Shown: positions 33,425-42,345 of the stretch, in pieces
Layout of the letters: the number at the start of each line of letters is the position of its first letter
Numbering within the stretch: position 1 is the first letter of the stretch
NCBI GenBank assembly: GCA_002898215.1
Contig: BEIF01000001.1
Location: 477,501 to 541,500 of the forward strand
Direction of reading: 5' to 3'
Length of the DNA stretch: 64,000 nt
Source of the DNA: a bacterium HR29
GTDB lineage: Bacteria > Chloroflexota > Dehalococcoidia > Tepidiformales > Tepidiformaceae
Position numbers and translations under genes: made by a program
The notes under the pieces: generated by a model
Database searches by the model: none
What the model was told of the DNA's origin: nothing
What the model saw: only the letters and a program-made list of their open reading frames with translations

Positions 33425-34747
33425 TCAGGGGGAGAGCCGCATTCCGTCGCCGATTCGGACGATCACGTCTATCCCGTCGACGTGTTCGCTCCCCCGGTCG
33501 AGCATCCTCAGGTTCGTGAGGCGGGCGAGTTTTCGAGCCGTGTACGGTTTCCCGGTGAGGTCGACGACGCCCGGCGGGCCGCTGGCGCCGTTGACCAGCC
33601 GGATATACTGGGGCGGCACGCCGTACTGCTCCAGGCGCTGCCGCACCTGGGCCGCAAGCTCCTCCGCGCCGGGAGGGTATTCGAGTGCGATCACGGGGCG
33701 CTCGTCGCGCGTTAGGGGGTCGGCGAGGAACTCGTCGATGATGGCGTACACCTGGTCCCAGCGGGGCAGGAGGATGAGCTGCCCGTCCTCGGAGATCGAC
33801 CCGTAGGTGGCTGGGCCCAGGGAGTACGTCTCGATGCGCTCGTAGTCGAGTCGCTGGGCGAGAAGAGCGTAGCCGGGGATGAGGCCGGTATCGATGTCCG
33901 TCTGCACCGCGTCGCGGTACGCGGACCAGAGCTCGGGAATGCGTGTGAGCCAACCGAGGCTGAGGGCCTTGGCGATTGCCGCACGGATGACCAGCTGTTG
34001 CCGCTCGATACGCTTCAGGTCGCCGTCGGCCCGCGTGCGGGAGTAGGCGAGCGCTTGCTGGCCGTCGAAGTGGTGGAGGCCGGCCGTGACAGTCCGGTTG
34101 GGGAAGATCTCGAGGACGTCGGTGCCCCAGTCGGAAATCGTCTCCGGCACGTTCACCTCGATGCCCCCGAGCGCGTCGATGAGCCGCACGAAGCCCGTCC
34201 AGTCGACCACCACGTAGTGGTGGATGCGGATCCCGAAGGTCCTTTGCACCGTGGCGATGGCCGCGGCTGGCCCTCCCCCCGGGTACCGTTGCGAGATGCC
34301 GTACGAGAAGGCGGCGTTGATTTTCGCCTCGACCCAGAACTCGTCGCTCCCGTACGGGACCTCGGTCCAGAAGTCCCTTGGAATGGCGAGCATCTGGAGC
34401 CGGCCGTGGAAGGTGTCGATGCTGGCGATGAACATCGTGTCCGAACGTGCCGGAGAGTCCGGCGGCTCGTACGGACGGCGGTCGAGGCCCATCACGAGGA
34501 TGTTGATACGGTCGCTGGGCTTCCAAACCTGCTCGTCGGGAGCGGGCACTCCCGGTACGGAGACGCTCGCTCCCAGGTTGGTGCCGGGCACGAAGATCGG
34601 CACGCTCGGTACGGCTGCCTCGTTTCCCGGGAGGACGTACCGGTCGATGCGGGTGAAAGTGAGGAGGGAGAGGTAGACGGCCAGGGCGGCGCCGAGGAAA
34701 ATGGCGGCCGCAGCGCCCACGCGCCGGATGCGTTGCCTGGTGCCCAC
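33425..34747 (-). CDS. LytR-CpsA-Psr (LCP) family protein
   Basis: 440 residues. One N-terminal membrane anchor (about 10-30), then an extracellular LCP domain (about 80-240) with the expected NILVMGLDRR, RSDTMFIASID and IPRDFW motifs, including the Arg/Asp residues that bind polyprenyl pyrophosphate. A C-terminal LytR_C domain (about 345-435) follows. LCP enzymes attach glycopolymers to peptidoglycan or to surface proteins. GTG start 34747. It precedes the nuclease-helicase by 18 nt on the same strand and may share its mRNA, although the functions look unrelated. Confidence 0.9.
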   Translation of the reverse strand: MGTRQRIRRVGAAAAIFLGAALAVYLSLLTFTRIDRYVLPGNEAAVPSVPIFVPGTNLGASVSVPGVPAPDEQVWKPSDRINILVMGLDRRPYEPPDSPARSDTMFIASIDTFHGRLQMLAIPRDFWTEVPYGSDEFWVEAKINAAFSYGISQRYPGGGPAAAIATVQRTFGIRIHHYVVVDWTGFVRLIDALGGIEVNVPETISDWGTDVLEIFPNRTVTAGLHHFDGQQALAYSRTRADGDLKRIERQQLVIRAAIAKALSLGWLTRIPELWSAYRDAVQTDIDTGLIPGYALLAQRLDYERIETYSLGPATYGSISEDGQLILLPRWDQVYAIIDEFLADPLTRDERPVIALEYPPGAEELAAQVRQRLEQYGVPPQYIRLVNGASGPPGVVDLTGKPYTARKLARLTNLRMLDRGSEHVDGIDVIVRIGDGMRLSP

Positions 34748-34821
34748 CGGAATGTCGCGCCCGCTTTTCCGGCGATCCTGAGCGCCGCGCGCACCCCCGT
34801 CAAGCCTCGAAGAGGATTCGC

Positions 34822-35952
34822 GTGCCGTATCGACTTCTCGTTGCCGACGGCGTCCTCGCGCTCCCCGGGGGGCCGATGCGCGCTGCCCTTCTCTGCGACG
34901 CGAACCGAATCGTCGCGATCGGCCGGGAGGTGGAGGACCCCGCCGCCGCCGTCCTTGACGCCCAAGGGCTCACGGTGGCGCCCGGCTTCGTGGAAATCCA
35001 CGTTCACGGTGGCGGCGGAGCCTCCTTTCTGCCGCCGGGACCGGGCGCTCTCGAACGATACGCTCGCTGGGCACCCGCTCACGGTGTCACCGCCTTCGCG
35101 GCCAGCGTCGCCGCGCCGTCGGTGGAATCGCTGGTCGCGGCGCTCCAACTGCCGTTCGCCGGCTCGCCTGAAGGCGCCGACTTCCTGGGGTTCCACCTGG
35201 AGGGGCCGTTCCTCAATCCAGCCCGCCGGGGCGCGTTCCCGGCGGAGTGGCTCACGTTGCCGGACCGAGGTCTCTTCGAACGGCTCGCGGAGGCGGCGGG
35301 CGGGCGCTTGCGGATGATGACGGTTGCGCCCGAGCTCCCTGGCGCCGCGGACGTTGCCCGCGCCGCGGAAGAAGCCGGCGTGGTCCTGGCGCTTGGGCAC
35401 ACGGACGCATCCTTCGGCCAGGCGGCCGATGCCCTGCAGGGGGCGTTCACCCACGTCACGCACCTCTTCAACGCGATGCGCCCGTTCCACCACCGCGACG
35501 GTGGGCCGGTTGCCGCCGCCCTCCTCTCCGGTGCCACCTGCGAGCTCATCGCCGATGGCGAACACGTAGCGCCCGAGGTCCTCCGCTTGGCCTACCGCGT
35601 GTTAGGACCGTCCCGCGCCGTTCTCGTCTCCGATGCGGTGCCCGCCTCCGGCCCGGGGCCTATCGCGAGGACGGCCGATGGCACCATCGCCGGGAGCCTT
35701 CTCCCCTTCGACGAACACGCCCGTCGGGCCGCCGCCCTCCTCGGCGTCGACGTTTCCGCCCTCGTGCGGCTCTGTTCGGCCAACCCTGCCCGGGCCCTCG
35801 GCGTCCACCACCGGAAGGGGTCAATCGAGCGCGGTATGGACGCTGACCTGATTTTGCTCGACCGAGAGCTTCGCGTTGTGGCGACCGTTTGCCGCGGGCG
35901 GGTTGCCTTTCTGTCAGAGCCTCACCGATTCCGAGCTGCCCCCTCGCGTTGA
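34822..35952 (+). CDS. nagA: N-acetylglucosamine-6-phosphate deacetylase NagA
   Basis: 376 residues. NagA removes acetate from GlcNAc-6-P during amino-sugar recycling. Metal and catalytic residues are all visible: EIHVHG (H60, H62), HLEGPFLNP (E127), LGHTDAS (H193), THLFNAM (H214) and VSDAVPASG (catalytic D271). Start is GTG 34822 with GAAGAGGA upstream. It diverges from the LCP gene across 74 bp; no nagB or transporter is adjacent. Peptidoglycan or cell-wall sugar turnover is the likely context. Confidence 0.94.
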   Translation: MPYRLLVADGVLALPGGPMRAALLCDANRIVAIGREVEDPAAAVLDAQGLTVAPGFVEIHVHGGGGASFLPPGPGALERYARWAPAHGVTAFAASVAAPSVESLVAALQLPFAGSPEGADFLGFHLEGPFLNPARRGAFPAEWLTLPDRGLFERLAEAAGGRLRMMTVAPELPGAADVARAAEEAGVVLALGHTDASFGQAADALQGAFTHVTHLFNAMRPFHHRDGGPVAAALLSGATCELIADGEHVAPEVLRLAYRVLGPSRAVLVSDAVPASGPGPIARTADGTIAGSLLPFDEHARRAAALLGVDVSALVRLCSANPARALGVHHRKGSIERGMDADLILLDRELRVVATVCRGRVAFLSEPHRFRAAPSR

Positions 35953-35959
35953 AGTGCCC

Positions 35960-36685
35960 TCACGCGCGAGCTTCGTCGATCACGCCCCGGAGCGTGCGGA
36001 TGGATTCGGGGATGCGCGGTCCGTACCACCAGAGGAGCTTCCCGTCGATGAGCCGCGTCGGGGCGATGGCCGCGAAGGTGGGGAGGTGCCGTTCGCGGAA
36101 GCGGTAAGGCTCGTCGGGGAGGAGGATGAGCTCGGGCTCAGCGGCGCGCAGCGCTTCGAACGTGACGAGCGGGTAGCGGGGGACGCCTTCCAGCACGTTG
36201 GCCGCGCCCGCTGCGGTGAGCATGGCGTGCCCGAACGTGCCGCTCCCGAGTCCCATCAGGGGTTTGCCCCACACGGCAGCGAAGACGCGTGGCCGGCCGG
36301 CGGCGGGCCGCGTGGCGGCGCACTCCCGAATCCGCCCCACGAGGTTGGCGGCCCGATCCTCGGCGCCGAGCAGCGCTCCCAGGTCGGCGATGACGGCGGT
36401 CGCGTCCTCGATGCTCTCGATGTTCGTGACGAGGACCCGCAGCCCGCGGCTTTCGAGGGCCTCCACGTCTTCGCGCCGGTTCTCCTCCCTGTTGGCGATA
36501 ACCAGGTCGGGACGGAGCGTGGCGATGCCTTCGATGTCGGGCGTTTTCGTGCCTCCAAACGCCGGAACGGCAGCGGCCATCTCCGCGGGTTCGGTACAGT
36601 ACACGGTGCGCCCCACCAGCCGAGGGCCTGCGCCGAGCCACCACACCAGCTCCGTCAGGCTCGGGACGAGAGAGACGATCCGCAC
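35960..36685 (-). CDS. Helical-backbone metal receptor (BtuF-like), no signal peptide
   Basis: 241 residues. The fold of periplasmic cobalamin/ferric-siderophore receptors is clear: IVSLVPSLTELVWWLGAG at the N-terminus, TLRPDLVIANREENRREDVEALESRGL and LRAAEPELILLPDEPY. There is no signal peptide or lipobox, and the mature-like sequence begins at residue 1. Such shortened relatives are widespread and may be cytoplasmic or exported by other means. GTG 36685 follows the HtrA stop by 21 nt, so the two are likely one transcript. No permease or ATPase is adjacent, which argues against a classical uptake system. Confidence 0.82.
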   Translation of the reverse strand: MRIVSLVPSLTELVWWLGAGPRLVGRTVYCTEPAEMAAAVPAFGGTKTPDIEGIATLRPDLVIANREENRREDVEALESRGLRVLVTNIESIEDATAVIADLGALLGAEDRAANLVGRIRECAATRPAAGRPRVFAAVWGKPLMGLGSGTFGHAMLTAAGAANVLEGVPRYPLVTFEALRAAEPELILLPDEPYRFRERHLPTFAAIAPTRLIDGKLLWWYGPRIPESIRTLRGVIDEARA

Positions 36686-36706
36686 GGGGTGTCCGCTCCC
36701 AGTCTG

Positions 36707-37810
36707 CTAGGGTGTGCGCGCGTCGCCGAGGGTGACGCGAACGGTGAGCCGCTCGGAGCCGCGGAAAAGCTCGACCTCCACGGTATCGCCGGGGTCGTAG
36801 CGGATCATCGCGACGGCCAACTCCGATTCGTTCCGGATGCGGTAGTCGCCGATGCGGACGATCACGTCGCCGTCGCGGATCCCTGCCCTGGCCGCCGGTC
36901 CGCCGGGCACCACGCCGCCGCTGTTGAGGTAGACGCCGCCCGTGTCCTCGGCGATACCGAGCTCGCGCGCCCGCGCCGGGCGGAGCGCTTCGAAGTTCTG
37001 GATGCCGAGGAGTGCGCGCCGAACCTCCCCCTTCTCGCGGATCTCTTCGTACACGGCGCGTACCGTGTCCGAACCTACGGCGAAGCCGATGCCCTGGGCA
37101 ATCCCGCCTGTCGTTTGATCGGCGGCGAGCGAGGTGTTCACCCCCACGACCTCGCCCTTCATGTTCACCAACGGACCGCCGCTGTTGCCGTGGTTGATGG
37201 GAGCATCGGTTTGCACCGCGCCAAGGATGCCCAATTCCTGGATGGCCCGGTTCTTCTGGCTGACGATGCCGTGCGTGACCGTGAACCCGGCGCCTTCGCC
37301 CCGGTCGAGGTCGAGCGGGTATCCGATGGCGATGACCGCGTCGCCCACACGGACGTCGTCGAGGCGCGCGAGCGGGAGGGCGGGTAGTCCGGTCGCCTCG
37401 ATCTTGAGCACTGCCAGGTCGGAGCGGGGGTCTCGCCCCACAACCTCTGCCTGGTAGACGGAGCCGTCGCTGAGCGTGACCGAAATCGACCGGGCGACGC
37501 CGTTCCCGACCGCGATGACGTGGTTGTTCGTGATGATGTAGCCGTCGCCGTCGATTACGAAGCCGCTCCCCACTCCCCCGCCGAAGGTCGCCTGGGCTTC
37601 GATTCGAACCACTGCCGGCGCTACCCGCTCGACCAGGTCGGCGAGCGAGGCCGGCTCCTGGGCAGGAAGGCTGGCTGCGGTCGTGGGCGGCGTGCCTGTC
37701 TCCGCGGCGTCCGGCGATGCCGACGGTGCCCCGCCTCCTCGGCCGCTGCAGGCCCCGAAGAGCAGGACGCCGGCTGCCGCGGCTCCGATGAAGAGCGATG
37801 GGATGCGCAT
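36707..37810 (-). CDS. HtrA/DegP-like S1C serine protease lipoprotein with PDZ domain
   Basis: 367 residues. Lipobox LFGAC (C21) predicts an extracytoplasmic lipoprotein. After a Ser/Thr/Pro-rich linker, the trypsin-like domain has the full triad H97 (NNHV), D131 (SDLAVL) and S210 (GNSGGP). One PDZ domain (about 265-360) follows. These proteases degrade or refold damaged envelope proteins. ATG 37810 has GAGGAGG upstream. It diverges from the ECF sigma/anti-sigma pair across 136 bp, an arrangement that suggests membership of an envelope-stress regulon. Confidence 0.93.
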   Translation of the reverse strand: MRIPSLFIGAAAAGVLLFGACSGRGGGAPSASPDAAETGTPPTTAASLPAQEPASLADLVERVAPAVVRIEAQATFGGGVGSGFVIDGDGYIITNNHVIAVGNGVARSISVTLSDGSVYQAEVVGRDPRSDLAVLKIEATGLPALPLARLDDVRVGDAVIAIGYPLDLDRGEGAGFTVTHGIVSQKNRAIQELGILGAVQTDAPINHGNSGGPLVNMKGEVVGVNTSLAADQTTGGIAQGIGFAVGSDTVRAVYEEIREKGEVRRALLGIQNFEALRPARARELGIAEDTGGVYLNSGGVVPGGPAARAGIRDGDVIVRIGDYRIRNESELAVAMIRYDPGDTVEVELFRGSERLTVRVTLGDARTP

Positions 37811-37946
37811 GGTCGCCGCCTCCTCGTCGTGTTACCTCTTCGCTTCCAGTTTCCTCGACGCGGCTCCCGGAATGGGTAAATTCCTCACCTCAACGTAAAG
37901 AACTTCCCATACGGCGCCGGGGCCGCGGTATGATCCGGCCGACATC

Positions 37947-38606
37947 ATGGGATGGGAACGAGATCCATCCGCTCCCGCCGTACGTACCTACGGTAGCGCT
38001 GGCGAGTTGACCTGGGGGGCGCCCCCTACCGCCGGCGACCTCGCCGAGTGGAGCGACGATTCCCTCATGGCCGCCGTGGTTGCCCGCGACCCCGACGCCT
38101 TCGGTGTCCTCTACGACCGGTACGCGCCCCTCGTGTACACCACCTGTCTCCGCGTGGTGGGTGAGCCCGCGATGGCGGAAGACCTCGTACAGGACATCTT
38201 CGTCCGGTTGTGGCAGCGCCCGGAAGCGTTCATCCCCGCCAGGGGTCGGTTCGTCACCTGGCTCCTGAGCATCACCCGTAACCGGGCGGTCGACGAGGTA
38301 CGGTCGCGCAACCGGCGTCGGATGCGCGAGCTCCCCGAACCGAAGGATGCTCCGTTCGCTCCCGTCGCGACCGCTCGCGCTGACGACCCCGTATCCCTTG
38401 CCGAACTTCGCGAGGAGCAGGTGGCAGTGCGCCAGGCGCTTGCGCAGCTCCCCCCGGAGCAGCGACGGGTGTTGGAGCTCGCTTTCTTCGGAGGGTACAC
38501 GCACCAGGAGATCGCCACGCGACTCCGGGAGCCGCTCGGGACGGTGAAGACGCGCATCCGGCTGGGCATGCAGAAGCTGCGGGCCTCGCTCGAGCGGTTG
38601 CGGTGA
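37947..38606 (+). CDS. ECF sigma factor (SigK-like)
   Basis: 219 residues. Region 2 (about 38-105) has FGVLYDRYAPLVYTTCLRVVG and the DLVQDIFVRLW segment; region 4 (about 160-215) has LPPEQRRVLELAFFGGYTHQEIATRL, the helix-turn-helix for -35 binding. A 35-residue N-terminal tail precedes region 2. The RskA-type gene directly downstream (13 nt) marks it as a SigK-like group. TATGAT at 37929-37934 may be its -10, leaving a 12-nt leader. In SigK systems the pair is autoregulated and controlled by membrane proteolysis of RskA. Confidence 0.92.
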   Translation: MGWERDPSAPAVRTYGSAGELTWGAPPTAGDLAEWSDDSLMAAVVARDPDAFGVLYDRYAPLVYTTCLRVVGEPAMAEDLVQDIFVRLWQRPEAFIPARGRFVTWLLSITRNRAVDEVRSRNRRRMRELPEPKDAPFAPVATARADDPVSLAELREEQVAVRQALAQLPPEQRRVLELAFFGGYTHQEIATRLREPLGTVKTRIRLGMQKLRASLERLR

Positions 38607-38619
38607 GGAGTGGACACCG

Positions 38620-39477
38620 ATGCACGCGGAACACCTTACTCAGGCGGAGGCTGACGAGTACGCCCTCGGGGTCCTCGAACCCGATGCCCAGCGGGCGTAT
38701 GCCCAGCACGCCCTCGCCTGCGACGAATGCCGGGCGCGCATCCTCGACGCCCAACGGGTGATCGCCTTGCTCGCCTTGGCCCCACCGGTGCAGGCGCCCC
38801 CGCCGGGGCTGAAGCGGCGGGTGTTGCGTGCAGCCCGTGCCCGCCGCGGCCGCGCCTGGCTCCCTCGCCTCGCACGACTGTCGCCGGCGGCAGCGGCGTT
38901 GGTGGCCACAGCCGCCGCCGTCGTCTCCATCGCTGCCGTGATATCCCTCCGGGGCCAGGTGGAGTCCCTTCGGGACGAGAACGCCCTCCTGCAATCGAAG
39001 GTCGACGACGCGCTCAGCCAGCGGTTCGAGATCGTGGCGCTCACGAACCGCCTCTCCCAGGCCGAGGCCTCGGCGTGGGAGGCCCAGTACGAGTCCCAAC
39101 TCGACCGCGACATGCTCATGGCCGTGCTCTCGCCCGATTCGCAGACGGCCGAGGTGATCTCCGTGGCCGATGGCTTTACACCGGTCGGGCGGCTCATCTG
39201 GGACGGCCAACAGCAGCGGCTCTGGTTCGTGGCGAGCCGCCTCCCGAAGCTCGCCGAGGGCGAAACGTACCAGCTCTGGGTGAACGTCGACGGGCGATAC
39301 CGCAGCCTCGGCACGTTCCAACCGGATGAGAGCGGATTCGCCCGCTTCGTCCGCTACCTGCCCGAGGGGCTTGCTCGCTACGAGTCGGCCGTGGTGACGA
39401 TCGAACGTGCCGGCGGGTCGCCCGAACGGACCGGCCCCGGCGTGTTCTTCGTGGCCGACCTCAGCGCCTTCCGCTGA
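38620..39477 (+). CDS. RskA-type anti-sigma factor with zinc-binding ZAS domain
   Basis: 285 residues. The cytoplasmic N-terminus has the zinc-binding anti-sigma motif H30-x3-C34-x2-C37 (HALACDEC), which clamps the sigma factor. A single membrane span lies near 89-110, then a short coiled coil (QVESLRDENALLQSKV), and the extracytoplasmic RskA domain (about 150-285, with LPKLAEGETYQLWVNVDG). It should release the upstream ECF sigma factor after site-1/site-2 cleavage. ATG 38620 follows the sigma stop by 13 nt with GGTGAGGAG upstream. Confidence 0.92.
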   Translation: MHAEHLTQAEADEYALGVLEPDAQRAYAQHALACDECRARILDAQRVIALLALAPPVQAPPPGLKRRVLRAARARRGRAWLPRLARLSPAAAALVATAAAVVSIAAVISLRGQVESLRDENALLQSKVDDALSQRFEIVALTNRLSQAEASAWEAQYESQLDRDMLMAVLSPDSQTAEVISVADGFTPVGRLIWDGQQQRLWFVASRLPKLAEGETYQLWVNVDGRYRSLGTFQPDESGFARFVRYLPEGLARYESAVVTIERAGGSPERTGPGVFFVADLSAFR

Positions 39478-39568
39478 GCTCCGCTGCGAGCGCGGCGAGG
39501 CTCCGGTACACTCGCTTCGGCTGTTCTTTCGAAGCCGACCATCCCCAGTTGGACGAAAGGGTACCCGA

Positions 39569-40753
39569 ATGCGCGAAGTCGTCATCATCGACGCGGTCCG
39601 AACACCGCTCGGCCGCCGCGGCGGCGTCCTCTCCAAGGAGCACCCCGTCGAGACCTCCGCCCTGCTCCTGAAGGCGCTCCAGGAGCGCAACGGTCTCGAC
39701 CCCAGCATCGTCGACGATGTGATTTGGGGATGCGTCACCGAGATCGGCGCCCAATCGACGAACCTTGCCCGGAACATCGTGCTCACGGCCGGCTGGCCGT
39801 ACACGGTGCCGGGCGTGACCCTCGATCGGCAGTGTTCCTCCGGTCAGCAGGCGGTCCATTTCGCTGCCAACCAAATCGCGGCGGGGGTCCACGACGTGGT
39901 GGTGGCCGGCGGCACCGAGTGGATGTCGCAGATTCCCCTCGGCGCGAACATCATCCCCGAATTCGGCTTCCCCTTCACCCGGCAGATGCGCGAGCAGTAC
40001 GACCTCAGCTCGCAGGGCATCGCCGCGGAACGGATCGCGGAGCGTTGGGGCATCACTCGAGAAGAGGCTGACGAGTTCGCCGCCGAAAGCCAGCAGAAGG
40101 CGGCCCGAGCCCAGGCCGAGGGGCGCTTCAAGAACGAGATGATCCCCGTGCCCGGGAAGAAGAAGACGAAGAACCCCGACGGTACGGAGACGTGGGAGGA
40201 TGCCATCATCGACTTCGACGAGGGCATCCGCCCGGGGACGACGCCGGAGATCCTCGCGACCCTCAAGCCGTCCTTCAAGGAGAACGGCATCCATCACGCG
40301 GGGAACTCCAGCCAGATCACGGACGGGTCGGCGGCGGTGTTGCTCACCCATCCCGAATTCGCCAAGAAGATGGGTTGGAAGCCCCGCGCCCGCATCATCT
40401 CCCAGGCAGTGGTGGGCTCCGACCCGGAGCTGATGCTCACCGGCCCGATTACGGCGACACCGCTTGCCCTCCAGCGTGCGGGGCTCACCCTGCGGGACGT
40501 CGACCTCATCGAGATCAACGAGGCGTTCGCCAGCGTCGTCCTGGCCTGGAAGCGCGAGCTCAACCCCGATATGTCGAAGGTGAACGTGAACGGCGGCGCC
40601 ATCGCTCTCGGCCATCCGACGGGTGCGACGGGGGCGCGGCTCTTCGCGACGCTCATCAACGAGCTCGAGCGCCGGGAAGCCCGCTACGGGCTCATCACGA
40701 TGTGCGTCGGCGGCGGCATCGGCACCGCGACCGTCATCGAGCGTATCCCGTAG
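39569..40753 (+). CDS. Acetyl-CoA acetyltransferase (thiolase)
   Basis: 394 residues, normal for thiolases. It condenses two acetyl-CoA or cleaves 3-ketoacyl-CoA. Nucleophile C89 is in LDRQCSSGQQAV, the His is in GHPTGATGARL, and the second Cys is in MCVGGGIGTA. ATG 39569 has AAAGGG upstream; the frame is open further upstream but that part overlaps the RskA gene out of frame. TACACT at 39507-39512 may be the -10. A strong terminator follows. It can join the SDR (42.3 kb) in fatty-acid or polyhydroxybutyrate-type chemistry, but direction is not readable. Confidence 0.93.
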   Translation: MREVVIIDAVRTPLGRRGGVLSKEHPVETSALLLKALQERNGLDPSIVDDVIWGCVTEIGAQSTNLARNIVLTAGWPYTVPGVTLDRQCSSGQQAVHFAANQIAAGVHDVVVAGGTEWMSQIPLGANIIPEFGFPFTRQMREQYDLSSQGIAAERIAERWGITREEADEFAAESQQKAARAQAEGRFKNEMIPVPGKKKTKNPDGTETWEDAIIDFDEGIRPGTTPEILATLKPSFKENGIHHAGNSSQITDGSAAVLLTHPEFAKKMGWKPRARIISQAVVGSDPELMLTGPITATPLALQRAGLTLRDVDLIEINEAFASVVLAWKRELNPDMSKVNVNGGAIALGHPTGATGARLFATLINELERREARYGLITMCVGGGIGTATVIERIP

Positions 40754-40774
40754 GCAGCGCGTTCCGCCGGAGCA

Positions 40775-40805
40775 CGAAGCGGGGCCCCGGCCCCGCTTCG
40801 TTTTT
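40775..40805 (+). terminator. Rho-independent terminator after the thiolase
   Basis: Perfect 12-bp stem CGAAGCGGGGCC / GGCCCCGCTTCG with a 2-nt spacer, followed by five T residues (40801-40805). It ends the thiolase transcript 22 nt after its stop. Confidence 0.88.
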
Positions 40806-40839
40806 CGTAGAATCGCTCCAGCCCCCGCAGGAGCGAACG

Positions 40840-42288
40840 ATGGAGAGCCTGCTCCGCGATTCATCCCTGGTCGACCTTGTCGCGCTGCTCGAACGGCGGG
40901 AGCTTTCCGCGCGCGAGCTGATGGAGGCCGTCCTCCGCCGCATCGATGAGGCGAACCCCGATCTGAACGCGATCGTCGCGCTCCGGGACCGGGACGAGCT
41001 GATGGCGGAGGCGGCAGCCGCGGATGAGCGCCTCGCTCGAGGCGACGGCCGTCCCCTCGAAGGCATACCGTTCGCTGTGAAGGACCTCGAGGACGTCGCC
41101 GGATTGCCGACGACGTACGGGTCGCTCGTCTTCCGCGACAACATCGCCCGGGAGGATTCGGTCCAGGTGGCGCGGCTGAAGGCGGCCGGGGCGATCGTGG
41201 TCGGGAAGACGAACACGCCCGAATTCGGGTACACGGCCATCACGAAGAACCTCCTCTTCGGTGTCACGCGCTCGCCTTGGAACCTCGAGCGCTCCCCCGG
41301 TGGCTCCAGCGGGGGGTCGGCCGCGGCCCTCGCGGGCTGCCTGGTGCCGTTGGTGACGGCCAGCGACGGTGGCGGCTCGATCCGGCTCCCGGCGAGCATG
41401 GTGGGTGCCTTCGGCCTCAAGCCCTCCTTCGGGCGGGTACCCATCGGCCCGAACGAGCATTGGCAGTACGCCGACACCGCGTGCTACGGCCCCCTCACCA
41501 AGACTGTCGAGGATGCGGCGCTCTTCCTCGACGTCGTGGTCGGGCCCTCGCCCTACGACCCGAACAGCCTTCCCCACCCTGGCTACTCCTACCTCGACTG
41601 CGTGCACCGGAAGCTCGACGGGCCGCTGCGCATCGCCCTCTCGCTCGACTTCGGGTACACGCCGGTGCAGGAGGACATCGCGGAGGTCGTGTCGGACGCG
41701 GCCCGGGTCTTCGAACGCCTCGGTCACATCGTCGAGCCGTTGGAAGGTGGCCCGCCGATGCTCGGGCCGGCCTGGGCGCTCCTCGGGAACTACATGCAGC
41801 TCTCCCGCCTCGCGCCGCTGCTGCCCGAGCGGGAACCGGAGTTCGGGCGCTCCTTCATCGCTGCTGTGAAGGCCGCTCGCGAGCTCACACCGGAGCGCTG
41901 GGGCGAGCTGGCAGCCCTACGGGAGCAGCTGAACCGCTGGTGTGCCGACCTCTTCGCTCACTACGACCTGCTCGTTTCGCCGACGGTTCCGTTCGACCCG
42001 CCGCCGGCGAAGGGCCCCTTTCCGGATGCCATCGACGGACGGCCGCTGCCACCTGTCGCCGTCGCGGCTTTCACGATTCCCTTCAACCTGTCGTGGCATC
42101 CGGCCGCGACGGTGCGGGCGGGCCTCTCCCGGGCGGGGCTTCCGGTCGGGATGCAGATCGTCGGGCCACGTCACGCTGACGACCTCGTCCTCCAGGCAGC
42201 CCGTGCTTACGAGCAGGAGCGCCCCTGGCACCCCGAGTGGCCCGTGCGGTGGGAGCCGCTTCCGACTCCTGCGGGCTCCAGCCGTTGA
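40840..42288 (+). CDS. Amidase-signature family hydrolase
   Basis: 482 residues. Amidase-signature enzymes hydrolyse amides by a Ser-cisSer-Lys triad: K81 (FAVKDLED), S156 in GGSSGGS and nucleophile S180 in GGGSIRLPAS are all present. The family includes GatA, but there is no gatB or gatC nearby and the C-terminal half differs, so a catabolic or detoxifying amidase is more likely. ATG 40840 has CAGGAG upstream, and TAGAAT (40808-40813) right after the previous terminator is a plausible -10. A hairpin follows the stop. Confidence 0.9.
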   Translation: MESLLRDSSLVDLVALLERRELSARELMEAVLRRIDEANPDLNAIVALRDRDELMAEAAAADERLARGDGRPLEGIPFAVKDLEDVAGLPTTYGSLVFRDNIAREDSVQVARLKAAGAIVVGKTNTPEFGYTAITKNLLFGVTRSPWNLERSPGGSSGGSAAALAGCLVPLVTASDGGGSIRLPASMVGAFGLKPSFGRVPIGPNEHWQYADTACYGPLTKTVEDAALFLDVVVGPSPYDPNSLPHPGYSYLDCVHRKLDGPLRIALSLDFGYTPVQEDIAEVVSDAARVFERLGHIVEPLEGGPPMLGPAWALLGNYMQLSRLAPLLPEREPEFGRSFIAAVKAARELTPERWGELAALREQLNRWCADLFAHYDLLVSPTVPFDPPPAKGPFPDAIDGRPLPPVAVAAFTIPFNLSWHPAATVRAGLSRAGLPVGMQIVGPRHADDLVLQAARAYEQERPWHPEWPVRWEPLPTPAGSSR

Positions 42289-42294
42289 CGCGAA

Positions 42295-42325
42295 GGGGCC
42301 GGCGCCCCCCAAGGGCGCCGGCCCC
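42295..42325. terminator. Hairpin terminator shared by amidase and SDR genes
   Basis: GGGGCCGGCGCCC / GGGCGCCGGCCCC, a perfect 13-bp stem with a 5-nt loop, between two convergent genes. There is no T-run on either side, so efficiency as an intrinsic terminator is uncertain. Confidence 0.7.
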
Positions 42326-42345
42326 CGAATTGCCTCCGCCGGTCG

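Noticed and set aside
40840-42288. GatA subunit of the amidotransferase
   Set aside because: No gatB/gatC nearby, and the C-terminal half does not look like GatA; called as a general amidase-signature enzyme.
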